NCBI GenBank assembly: GCA_031255235.1
Contig: JAIRSX010000036.1
Coordinates: forward strand, 1 to 9,812
DNA length: 9,812 bases
Source: Rickettsiales bacterium
GTDB taxonomy: Bacteria > Pseudomonadota > Alphaproteobacteria > Rickettsiales > UBA1997
Direction of reading: 5' to 3'
Positions 1 through 6,513 of the stretch are shown here, in pieces. Made by a program: the position numbers and the translations under genes. The notes beneath the pieces are model-generated. The model saw nothing but the letters and a program-made list of their open reading frames with translations. It had not been told where the DNA came from and made no database searches. Position 1 is the first letter of the stretch; each line of letters begins with the position of its first letter.

Positions 1-39
1 CTGATAAGTATAGATGTAGAAGAAGAAGATTTGGATTAA
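1..39 (+). other. Possible 3' end of a gene entering from the left
   Basis: Reading from base 1, twelve codons end in an acidic tail (VEEEDLD) and a TAA stop at 37-39. This could be the C-terminus of a protein encoded upstream of the window. The evidence is only an open frame of twelve codons, so it may be chance. The same DNA forms the left edge of the repeat at 21-120, and the second copy near 8771-8788 can also be read as EEDLD-stop in the matching frame, though without a start codon. The product is not recognised. Confidence 0.2.
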
Positions 40-120
40 GGTTTAATCTTATAGCAGGGATTTATAACTATGAATTATGAAAGTAGATAAGGAAGGATTT
101 TTACGCACCAGGTCTAATTA
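21..120 (+). repeat. Dispersed intergenic repeat, copy A
   Basis: Bases 21-47 are identical over 27 nt to 8770-8796 (starting AGAAGAAGATTT, ending AAGGTTTAAT). A second shared block, ACCAGGTCTA, lies at 107-116 here and 8843-8852 in copy B. Between them the copies are recognisably related but diverged (for example AGCAGGGATTTATAACTA at 53-70 against ATGCGGAATTTGCAACCTA at 8803-8821), and the spacing is 59 nt here against 46 nt in copy B. The frame that codes for KKIWIKV in copy B is closed here by several stops just upstream, so conservation is more likely at the DNA or RNA level than as a protein. The rest of 121-204 shows only AT-rich sequence, with an 11-nt direct repeat (TCTAATTAATA at 113 and 150). 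Confidence 0.6.
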
Positions 121-204
121 ATAATAAATTATATCTTCTAGTTTTTCTATCTAATTAATAGTTATTATTATTTTCTTTAGCTATCATTTTCCATAGTGCA
201 CTGG

Positions 205-1851
205 CTATCCTCTAGAGTTTTCACTATCTCTTCCTCTTCCTCCCCTTTCTCCTGTTTGAGGATTCTGCCTTCTAGGGTCATTTTGCTCTCCTCTATTTGC
301 TTCTGATCTCCAATCTCCTCCTGTTGGAATCTTTGGTTCAGCTGGAGTCTCTGGTTCAATAGCTGCAGTTCTTACAGATCTAGCTTCTTGAGCCTGTCTT
401 TGACCTAAAGTAATTTCGCCATGTCTTTGAGTTCTCCCTTCGTCAAATTTATTAAGCTCTTTAGCTATCTCAGGAAGAGATATTTCAAAAAAATAACCTC
501 CGTTATCTCCAAAAACTATTGGTTCACCTTTATCAGTAATAAATTTAACTATTAGTCCTTCACCTTCATGTTCACAGCCATAGTCACTTGAAATAACCAT
601 TGCAGTATCGCCTCCTAAGAAGCTAGATAACTGGCTAACCGATAACTGGCTAACCTTACCATCTTCCCGGTTACTTAAAATTAATGCCTCCAGTATTTGC
701 TTATAAGTCGGAGTTTCCTTTTTCACCAAATAATCAAAGTTATTACAAAATATCCCTTCAGTTAGTTCTCCTACATCTTCAACAGCTTGAGTTGCCACTA
801 TTTTAAGCTCTTCCACATTAGCTTCTCTACTCTCTAATGCTGCTGCATCTTTAAGAGCCTGAGTTGCCACTCTTTCAATCTCTCTCTCTTCTACTGCCTC
901 GTTGTAGTTGGCCACCTTTTCACTAGCAAACTCTGCTGCTTCTCTCAGCATTTCATCTTGTTCTTTAGTTTTTTTATATCTTTGAACTACAGGATATATA
1001 TCTCGGCCAAGTTTAGACACCGGTTTTGGCTTTGCTGTAGGAACTTCTAGTCTTTCCCGAGTAATCATTTTTTTAAGTTTTTCTTTTGCAGCACTTATAG
1101 TAAGTCTATTCCTTGGATCAAATTCAAGCATACCTTTCAATAATTTATGGATACCTTCGCACGGAGTGTTCTCTGTTTTTCTCTCAATTTCCACTAATCC
1201 TTTTTGAATGATTTTCCTATATTCATCTGGATGTTTTGTGACAAGTTCATGACAAAGATTGAAGCCTACTAATTTCAAGTCCGCACATTTCCCTGATATC
1301 TTTCCTGAAAAATATCCATTACCTAAAATAATTTCGGCAATAGTTAATCTCAATGCATAAACATCCTGCCCTTTCTTCTCACCAGTACCATTCTTTGCAA
1401 TTTCAGGTGATAAATAGGCTGGAGTGCTAGCAGAAGATTCCGTCGTACTAACTTTTGCTATCGAGCCATAATCACCAATAAGAAATTTGCCAATTCTTGT
1501 TCCCGGTGCAATTTCTTGGAGACCATCTCTCTTCCTTTTTGTGCCAACAGTATTAATATCCGTATATAAAATATTATCGGGTTTTAAATCCAAGTGGGCT
1601 AAGCCACTGCTATGCAAAATTTCAATACTTTCAAAAAGCGGAAAGATTGCTGTCAAAAAAGAAGCGGATGGTCGTCCAATTTTTAATTTATCGGCACTTC
1701 CACTTGCTCTTTTCATAAGAGAAGTATCAGTATCATTATTTTCGGGTCCTCTGCTAAAATTTCGAAGAAGCTCTCTAATTTTCACAAAACCTTTTGGTAA
1801 TTGAATTTCTCCATTTTCTCCAGTTTTTCCAAGGGTTTCAAGAAGCAACAT
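205..1851 (-). CDS. Serine/threonine protein kinase-like protein with unknown C-terminal region
   Basis: The 548 residues counted from the first ATG contain a eukaryote-like kinase C-lobe: catalytic loop HLDLKPDN at 86-93 (Asp88, Lys90, Asn93), metal-binding DYG at 127-129 in place of DFG, activation-segment end TPAYLSPE at 143-150, helix F start DVYAL at 163-167, and DPRNRLT at 245-251 matching subdomain XI. It should transfer phosphate from ATP to protein Ser/Thr; the substrate is unknown. Residues about 300-365 are charged and helical with a repeated VATQA unit (at 328 and 352). Residues about 366-480 look globular but are not recognised. The tail (500-548) is Pro, Arg and Gly-rich and probably disordered. 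No signal peptide or membrane segment is seen. The ATG is preceded by AAAGGA, a possible ribosome site, but starting here would omit the kinase N-lobe, which is encoded in frame upstream (1852-2058). The 3' frame is supported by A/T-rich third positions down to the stop. It lies just downstream of dapB in the same direction. Confidence 0.75.
   Translation of the reverse strand: MLLLETLGKTGENGEIQLPKGFVKIRELLRNFSRGPENNDTDTSLMKRASGSADKLKIGRPSASFLTAIFPLFESIEILHSSGLAHLDLKPDNILYTDINTVGTKRKRDGLQEIAPGTRIGKFLIGDYGSIAKVSTTESSASTPAYLSPEIAKNGTGEKKGQDVYALRLTIAEIILGNGYFSGKISGKCADLKLVGFNLCHELVTKHPDEYRKIIQKGLVEIERKTENTPCEGIHKLLKGMLEFDPRNRLTISAAKEKLKKMITRERLEVPTAKPKPVSKLGRDIYPVVQRYKKTKEQDEMLREAAEFASEKVANYNEAVEEREIERVATQALKDAAALESREANVEELKIVATQAVEDVGELTEGIFCNNFDYLVKKETPTYKQILEALILSNREDGKVSQLSVSQLSSFLGGDTAMVISSDYGCEHEGEGLIVKFITDKGEPIVFGDNGGYFFEISLPEIAKELNKFDEGRTQRHGEITLGQRQAQEARSVRTAAIEPETPAEPKIPTGGDWRSEANRGEQNDPRRQNPQTGERGGRGRDSENSRG
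626..655 (-). repeat. Tandem duplication of 15 bp inside the kinase gene
   Basis: The unit GATAACTGGCTAACC occurs twice back to back with no mismatch (626-640 and 641-655). It is in frame and gives VSQLS-VSQLS in the protein (residues 400-409), inside the unrecognised C-terminal domain. The absence of any divergence suggests a recent slippage event. Confidence 0.9.
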
Positions 1852-2058
1852 AGTTCCTTTATCCCTTCTACCTCCATAGACTGGAATCTGCCTTCTAATT
1901 ACGGTTTTTCCATAAGGAATATTTTCAATTTCCTCTGCTGTCCCTCTTGGATAACTACTTGCCCTAAGAGAAGTAAAAACCTCTGCTTGCTTTCCCCCTG
2001 ATATTTCACGAAATATCTTTGTATCAGATACATTATCTAGACGATTTCGAATTTTAGA
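1852..2058 (-). other. In-frame N-lobe extension of the kinase, without a canonical start codon
   Basis: The kinase frame stays open for 69 codons above its first ATG, back to a TGA at 2059-2061. It reads as a kinase N-lobe: a glycine-rich loop ISGGKQAEVFTSLR near residues 19-32 of the extension, then GKTVIRRQIPV as a possible beta-3 strand (no clear VAIK lysine), leading into MLLLETL as a plausible beta-5/hinge. None of these codons is ATG, GTG or TTG; ATT and ATA are the only non-standard candidates. Either translation starts at a rare codon, or the true 5' end was lost when this sequence came to lie next to dapB, whose stop is 30 nt away. What is seen is the open frame and motif. Whether the gene is broken is inference. 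Confidence 0.55.
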
Positions 2059-2088
2059 TCAACAAAAAAAAATGGAAGTTTTGGGTAA

Positions 2089-2889
2089 TCAAGAATTTAG
2101 AACATCTCTCATATTATAAAAACCGTTCTCTTTTCCCGTTGACCATACAGCCGCTCTAATGGCACCACTCACAAAAATTTGTCGCGAATATGCTTTATGT
2201 CGCAATTCAATAACCTCATCTAACCCAGCAAAAATAACAGAATGCTCTCCAACCACACTACCACCTCTTAACGTTGCAAATCCAATTTCATTTTCCGGCC
2301 TTGCTCCAACAATTCCTTCCCTCGATAGTTTTTTGTTTTTGTCAAAATCCAAACCTCTTCCATCGGCAACCGCCTTTCCAAGCATCAAAGCCGTTCCAGA
2401 AGGTGAATCTTTTTTGTTTTTGTGATGCATTTCCAAAATTTCTGCATCATAATTGGCAAGAACTTTTGAAGCGGATTCTATTAAATTTAAGAGGAGATTA
2501 ACACCAACACTCATATTTCCTGATTGAATTATAAGACAATTTTCGGAGTATTCTTTCAGTTTTTCAATCTGTTCGTTTGAAAAACCGGTTGTTCCAATGA
2601 TTATCTTTTTACCCTGTTGTGCTACAATTTTTGCAACATCCATTGTCAATTCAGGAACAGTAAAATCAATAATGCAATCACAGTTATTAACAAATTCTTT
2701 CAGATTATCATTTGCAGTAATTTTAACGCCTGTTTCTTTTACACCACAAAATAATCCAATATCTAACCCATTTCCGGTATTATTAACATCTGCCAAACCA
2801 CCACCAAGTTCTAAATTTTGATTTTCTATAACTGCCTTTAGTAGCAAGTTTCCCATCCTTCCGGTTATACCAGTAATGCCTACTTTCAT
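2089..2889 (-). CDS. dapB: 4-hydroxy-tetrahydrodipicolinate reductase
   Basis: DapB reduces 4-hydroxy-tetrahydrodipicolinate with NAD(P)H in the diaminopimelate/lysine pathway, which supplies peptidoglycan precursor and lysine in the cytoplasm. The 266 residues match the family's usual length. The N-terminal Rossmann loop is GITGITGRMG (4-13), followed by DFTVP (75-79) and GTTG (99-102). The substrate-binding and catalytic segment EMHHKNKKDSPSGTA (153-167) carries His155 and Lys159 in the places of the E. coli catalytic pair. GFATLRGGSVVGEHSV (203-218) and the C-terminal MRDVL are typical, so the gene looks complete and functional. The ATG gives the expected MKVGITG start but has no Shine-Dalgarno. 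TTGTCT and TATAGT lie upstream with a short 15-nt spacer, which would make the mRNA nearly leaderless (weak). It diverges from the phosphorylase gene across 86 bp and ends 30 nt before the kinase frame. Confidence 0.97.
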   Translation of the reverse strand: MKVGITGITGRMGNLLLKAVIENQNLELGGGLADVNNTGNGLDIGLFCGVKETGVKITANDNLKEFVNNCDCIIDFTVPELTMDVAKIVAQQGKKIIIGTTGFSNEQIEKLKEYSENCLIIQSGNMSVGVNLLLNLIESASKVLANYDAEILEMHHKNKKDSPSGTALMLGKAVADGRGLDFDKNKKLSREGIVGARPENEIGFATLRGGSVVGEHSVIFAGLDEVIELRHKAYSRQIFVSGAIRAAVWSTGKENGFYNMRDVLNS

Positions 2890-2975
2890 AAAATGAAACT
2901 ATAACAAAGTGCGTAAAAAGACAAATTTTATAAATATTTTTCAAAAAAATGTTTTTATATTAATATAAAGATAAT

Positions 2976-4433
2976 ATGTTGTCGTTAAAAAAAATATATT
3001 TTGATACCAATGAAGATTTTTTTTGTTATATTAATAAATCTTCCCCTATTGTTTTAGAACAAGGTTTTTTCGCCACACAAAGAATACAAGTTGACAAAAT
3101 TGTTGCCGAGTTGGTTTTGGTTGATTTTTTAGAGGACAACGAGATTGCTTTGTCTAACATTGCTTTCAATGAATTAGGATATAAAGAAGGAACAAAAATT
3201 AAAGTTTCGCATATTCCACAAATAAAATCTTATGTGGGCGTTAAGAAAAAAATACTTGGGTTAGAAATAAACAAAAAAGAGATGTTCGACATAGTCAGTG
3301 ACATCACAAAAGGATATTACACAAAAGCGCAGATTGCCGCTTTTTGTGCTTCCTGCGATTTGTCCTTTGACGAAATTGCTCACATGACTGACGCCATGGT
3401 TAATGTTGGCACAAAATTAGAGTGGGGTTATGATATGGTTGTGGACAAACATTGTATTGGCGGTGTTCCTGGTAATAGAACCACAAATATAGCAATTCCG
3501 ATCATAGCAAGTTATGGGCTTTATTCTCCAAAATCCTCATCAAGAGCAATCACTTCACCAAGTGGAACTGCAGACACTATGGAAGTTTTATGTAAGGTTG
3601 ATTTATCACCTGAAGAAGTTGAGAAGGTTGTTAAAAAGAATAATGCTTGCATTGTTTGGGGTGGTTCTGTTGGTTTGTCACCCGCCGATCACATTTTGAT
3701 AGAATTAAGAAAAGAAATTTCAGTTGATAGCGAAGGTTTAATGGTCGCCTCTGTTTTATCCAAAAAGATTGCTGCCGGTAGTACTCACGTTTTAGTTGTT
3801 ATCCCTGTTGGTTCAAGCGTTAAAGCAAAAACTATGGATGATTACAACAGATTAAAAGAGTTGTTTGAAAAGGTTGGAGAAAGATTAAATATAAAAGTTC
3901 AATGTATATATGAAAACGGAACGCAACCAATTGGAAATGGCATTGGACCAGCACTTGAAGCAAAGGATATTTTAAAAGTTTTGAAAAATCATCCCGATGC
4001 TCCACAAGATTTAAAAAGAATTGCTCTTGAACTTACTGCTCCAATATTAGAATTTGATCATAAGAATGTTAAAAAAGGAGAAGGACTTAAACTAGCACAA
4101 GAACTTTTGGAAAGCGGCAAAGCATACAAGAAATTTATGGATATTGTTGAGTCACAAGGAAGACATGACGGTATTCCATCCGCAAAAATACAACACGATG
4201 TAATAGCAGATAAAAATGGCGAAGTTATTTCTTTTGAGAATAAAAAACTCGCTAAAATGTGTCAAATCGTGGGTTGTCCTACTGTCAAAGAAGCTGGATT
4301 ATATCTGCATAAACATATAGGCAATAAAGTTAGGAAAGGGGATAAGTTATTTACAATACATACTAATTCACAAGGGGAATTGAAACAAGCATTAGAATAC
4401 TTGAATAGCGAAAGTATTATGGAAGTGCAATAG
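2976..4433 (+). CDS. Thymidine/AMP phosphorylase family protein (type 2)
   Basis: This enzyme family cleaves a nucleoside or nucleotide with phosphate to give a free base and a sugar phosphate. The 485-residue length, with an extra N-terminal domain of about 90 residues, fits the type 2 group, which includes archaeal AMP phosphorylases, rather than E. coli-type DeoA. Visible motifs are DKHCIGGVPGNRTT (157-170), the phosphate-binding and signature segment SRAITSPSGTADTMEVL (189-205), and VASVLSKKIAAGSTH (257-271). The C-terminal domain begins near 425 and includes GLYLHKHIGNKVRKGDKLFTI. All appear intact. Whether it acts on thymidine (salvage) or AMP cannot be told from motifs alone; no ribose-1,5-bisphosphate isomerase or RuBisCO gene is present to suggest the archaeal AMP pathway. 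The start ATG follows an A/T-rich leader without a strong Shine-Dalgarno. No neighbour shares its pathway. Confidence 0.93.
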   Translation: MLSLKKIYFDTNEDFFCYINKSSPIVLEQGFFATQRIQVDKIVAELVLVDFLEDNEIALSNIAFNELGYKEGTKIKVSHIPQIKSYVGVKKKILGLEINKKEMFDIVSDITKGYYTKAQIAAFCASCDLSFDEIAHMTDAMVNVGTKLEWGYDMVVDKHCIGGVPGNRTTNIAIPIIASYGLYSPKSSSRAITSPSGTADTMEVLCKVDLSPEEVEKVVKKNNACIVWGGSVGLSPADHILIELRKEISVDSEGLMVASVLSKKIAAGSTHVLVVIPVGSSVKAKTMDDYNRLKELFEKVGERLNIKVQCIYENGTQPIGNGIGPALEAKDILKVLKNHPDAPQDLKRIALELTAPILEFDHKNVKKGEGLKLAQELLESGKAYKKFMDIVESQGRHDGIPSAKIQHDVIADKNGEVISFENKKLAKMCQIVGCPTVKEAGLYLHKHIGNKVRKGDKLFTIHTNSQGELKQALEYLNSESIMEVQ

Positions 4434-4447
4434 ACAAAAACTTACTT

Positions 4448-4588
4448 CTATAAGAAACAAAGAACAATGTGACTTGTGTAATGGCTTGTGATGTAATGTT
4501 GCCAACACACAAATGATAACTTATATGTAATTTTGGCTTTACCATTTCCAGCATTGTTACCAGAAGCACCGCCCCACCTGAGGTATGC
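4448..4588 (-). pseudogene. Decayed C-terminal fragment of a glycine-rich protein gene
   Basis: In the 198-bp gap between two convergent genes, one minus-strand frame reads WGGASGNNAGNGKAKITY near its start. This resembles the final strand of bacterial glycine-rich surface or tail-type proteins, which often end in GN.GNG.AxITY. The frame has a stop immediately upstream (4589-4591), no start codon, and continues past where such proteins normally end. It therefore looks like a leftover 3' fragment rather than a gene. The match is short and from memory of the family style, so it stays tentative. A 62-codon ORF in another frame across this gap (4417-4605) shows nothing recognisable. Confidence 0.3.
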
Positions 4589-4631
4589 CTATCCATAGAA
4601 AACAAAAATAAAAATTTTCAGTCAATCTTTT

Positions 4632-5579
4632 CTAATAAAACTCTTTTATCTTTTCTTTGATAGTATCAATATCATTCATCGTATTTATTTCTTTCCTAAA
4701 CTCTGCTCCATTGGTCATACCACTACTATACCAAGCAATATGTTTCCTCATTAACGGAATACCGATTTTTTCCCCGTAATATTTCAATGTTTTATCAAAA
4801 TGCTCTAAAACAACTTCTTTTTTATCGGGCACTTCAAAGTATTTACCATTTAATTCGGTTTCTATTTGTTTAAACAGCCAAGGTTTTCCATAAATTGCTC
4901 GTCCAATCATGACTCCATCTGCCCTACTCTGTTTCATAGATTCTATGACATCTTGTGAGGTTTTTATATCCCCATTTGCTATAACCGGAATTTTAACATT
5001 ATCTTTAACTTTACCTATAAAATTCCAGTCGGCAACACCTGTATACATTTGACTTCTCGTTCGTCCATGTATTGTGAGCATTTCGACACCTTCATTTTCG
5101 GCAATTTTAGCAATCGTAGGAGCATTGAGATTATCAAAATCCCATCCCATTCGCATCTTTACACTTACCGGCACCTTATCAGCAGTTTTTACCACCACCT
5201 TCATAATATCCGTGGCAAGTTTCTCATCCTTCATAATTGCACTACCAGCAAAACCTTTTACAACTTTTTTTACAGGACAACCAAAATTTATATCAATCAA
5301 ATCAACGCCCAAATTGAGATTTCGTTTCACTGCTTCACTTATATAATAAGTATCGTTACCGGATATTTGTATGGCATTTATTCTAAATGTATTTTTCGCT
5401 TTTCTTTCATAATCCTTTCTATGAATTGAACGACTTGGCATCATCTCAGTAAATAAAAGACCACAACCACCAAACTTATCTATCATTTCTCTAAAAGGCA
5501 AGTCAGTAACACCACACATTGGGGCAAGAAATAGGTTATTATCTGTGACAATATTACCAATTTGTATTCTTTTTAACAT
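4632..5579 (-). CDS. dusB: tRNA-dihydrouridine synthase, DusB/NifR3 type
   Basis: Dus enzymes use FMN and NADPH to reduce uridines in the tRNA D-loop. Numbering from the ATG at 5579 gives 315 residues, the family's normal size. The TIM-barrel motifs appear in order: LAPMCGVTD (18-26), DINFGCP (96-102) with the catalytic Cys101, KMRMGW (141-146), IHGRTR (170-175), VIANGDI (199-205) and DGVMIGRAIYGKPW for the FMN phosphate site. The C-terminal helical tRNA-binding domain follows, including MRKHIAWYSSG. A TTG two codons upstream (5585) could also serve, but MLKRIQIGN starts like other family members; there is no strong Shine-Dalgarno for either. It is the last gene of the yajC-pgpA-dusB group, 44 nt after pgpA, and is probably cotranscribed with it. 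DusB rather than DusA or DusC is chosen from overall motif style. Confidence 0.95.
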   Translation of the reverse strand: MLKRIQIGNIVTDNNLFLAPMCGVTDLPFREMIDKFGGCGLLFTEMMPSRSIHRKDYERKAKNTFRINAIQISGNDTYYISEAVKRNLNLGVDLIDINFGCPVKKVVKGFAGSAIMKDEKLATDIMKVVVKTADKVPVSVKMRMGWDFDNLNAPTIAKIAENEGVEMLTIHGRTRSQMYTGVADWNFIGKVKDNVKIPVIANGDIKTSQDVIESMKQSRADGVMIGRAIYGKPWLFKQIETELNGKYFEVPDKKEVVLEHFDKTLKYYGEKIGIPLMRKHIAWYSSGMTNGAEFRKEINTMNDIDTIKEKIKEFY

Positions 5580-5623
5580 AGTCAATCCACACTGCTTTTG
5601 TTTTCAAATTCCGTTTTGTGTGA

Positions 5624-6151
5624 TTAGACTATTTTTAATAATACAGCCACACAAACTCCACTATAAATGCCAGCAATCACATCATCCATAATAATACCGA
5701 AAGCATTATGAAAATTCTTGTCAAAATACCCAACTAAACTTGGTTTTTTGATATCAAAAAATCTAAATAAAAAAAACGGAAACAGGATAAAAATAAAATT
5801 CGACAAAGCTGTTGTTTCAAAAGAAACCAAAATTGGAATTATATAGGCAATAAGTTGTCCTATGACTTCATCTATAACACATTCACTTGGATCATCTTTT
5901 TTATTTACATTTATGTAGACTGTAATAGACCACATAGCAAGCAAAAACAAAACAATCAAATCAAATAAATAAACCCCCAAAACAAAAAAATAATTTTTAT
6001 CTATTCCAGCTTTGACTATGCAATAATTTATCAAAAAAAATAGAGGAATCGTGGCGAGACTTCCGAAAGTCCCGGGAGCAAACTTAATATTGCCAACACC
6101 AAAAAATGTGGTTATAATGGAAGCAAAATTAAACTTGAAATTACTTGTCAT
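5624..6151 (-). CDS. pgpA: Phosphatidylglycerophosphatase A
   Basis: PgpA removes the phosphate from phosphatidylglycerophosphate at the inner membrane to make phosphatidylglycerol. The 175-residue protein shows the family's three blocks: FGVGNIKFAPGTFGSL (17-32), DDPSECVIDEVIGQ (86-99) with the acidic residues expected to bind metal, and FRFFDIKKPS (129-138) followed by FGIIMDDVIAGIYSG (151-165). Three or four hydrophobic membrane segments lie between them (about 31-49, 55-79, 97-126 and 160-174). The length is normal and all motifs are intact. The start codon lies inside the end of yajC: the two genes share ATGACAAGTAA (6141-6151), an 11-bp overlap that suggests translational coupling. Leader-wide transcription with yajC is likely because there is no room for a separate promoter outside yajC. 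Confidence 0.95.
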   Translation of the reverse strand: MTSNFKFNFASIITTFFGVGNIKFAPGTFGSLATIPLFFLINYCIVKAGIDKNYFFVLGVYLFDLIVLFLLAMWSITVYINVNKKDDPSECVIDEVIGQLIAYIIPILVSFETTALSNFIFILFPFFLFRFFDIKKPSLVGYFDKNFHNAFGIIMDDVIAGIYSGVCVAVLLKIV

Positions 6152-6464
6152 TTTTTATTAAATTTACATTTTCACTTAAAATTTCAATTTCAACATTACT
6201 AGCGATCTCAACAATTAAAGTCAATTCCTTGATTTTCTTTACTTTACCTAAAACACCAGAATTTGTGATAACTTTATCACCAACTTTAAGATTCTTGACC
6301 TCTTCGTCATGTTCTTTTTGTTTCTTTTGTTGTGGTCTGATTAACAACAAATAGAATATTGTAATAAAAATTAATAAGGGAACTATACTTCCAATAGCAC
6401 TACTAAATGTAGGTTGCTGCAAAACCTCTTCGGCAAAACTTTTAGATATAAACATGGCAATCAT
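6141..6464 (-). CDS. yajC: Preprotein translocase subunit YajC
   Basis: YajC is a small inner-membrane accessory protein of the SecDF-YajC part of the Sec translocon. The 107 residues have one N-terminal membrane segment (about 24-42, IGSIVPLLIFITIFYLLL), the hallmark LIRPQQKKQKEH immediately after it, and the conserved cytoplasmic segment LKVGDKVITNSGVLGKV. The start may be the ATG at 6464 or the one at 6455 (MFISKSFAEE); neither has a clear Shine-Dalgarno. secD and secF, often next to yajC, are not in this window; instead pgpA overlaps its stop codon and dusB follows. It diverges from parB, and the palindrome at 6471-6494 lies just upstream of its start, where it could influence transcription of both. 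Confidence 0.95.
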   Translation of the reverse strand: MIAMFISKSFAEEVLQQPTFSSAIGSIVPLLIFITIFYLLLIRPQQKKQKEHDEEVKNLKVGDKVITNSGVLGKVKKIKELTLIVEIASNVEIEILSENVNLIKNDK

Positions 6465-6470
6465 GCTATT

Positions 6471-6494
6471 ATTTTTGATTTTAAAATCAAAAAT
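6471..6494. promoter_or_regulatory. Perfect 24-bp palindrome between yajC and parB
   Basis: The half-site ATTTTTGATTTT (6471-6482) is followed directly by its exact reverse complement (6483-6494). With one bulged base the symmetry continues outward to about 6466 and 6500 (CTATT against TATTAG). It sits in the short divergent gap, upstream of both yajC and the preferred GTG start of parB, where an operator or a binding site for a dimeric regulator would lie. It does not resemble the usual parS site. It has no flanking T-run typical of an intrinsic terminator beyond its own A/T content. The symmetry is seen; the regulatory role is inferred. Confidence 0.45.
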
Positions 6495-6513
6495 TATTAG
6501 TCATGTAGTTATA

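Noticed and set aside
177..359. A 60-codon minus-strand frame overlapping the kinase 3' end, possibly a frameshifted continuation
   Set aside because: Its third codon positions are rich in G and C, unlike the window's genes, whereas the kinase frame over the same bases keeps A/T-rich third positions down to its stop.
1902..1916. A 15-mer (CGGTTTTTCCATAAG) shared with 9117-9131, both coding for YGKT on the minus strand
   Set aside because: A single 15-base match in an AT-rich window of this size is not far from chance, and the flanking protein sequences do not align.
2000..2017. Inverted repeat GATATTTC-AC-GAAATATC considered as a parS-like site
   Set aside because: It shares only TTTCACG with the parS consensus, lacks the central CACGTG symmetry, and lies inside the kinase frame.
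2056..2091. UGA read as tryptophan, which would fuse dapB to the kinase in one frame
   Set aside because: DapB ends at its normal C-terminus before the TGA, parB also stops at TGA at its expected end, and no gene here needs an internal UGA.
4417..4605. A 62-codon minus-strand ORF between the phosphorylase and dusB
   Set aside because: It overlaps the 3' end of the phosphorylase gene and shows no family features; a different frame of the same region looks more protein-like.
6454..6513. N-terminal extension of parB from the ATG at 6454
   Set aside because: It adds a hydrophobic stretch unknown in ParB, overlaps the yajC start and contains the palindrome; GTG at 6514 gives the standard RLGRGLSELLG beginning.
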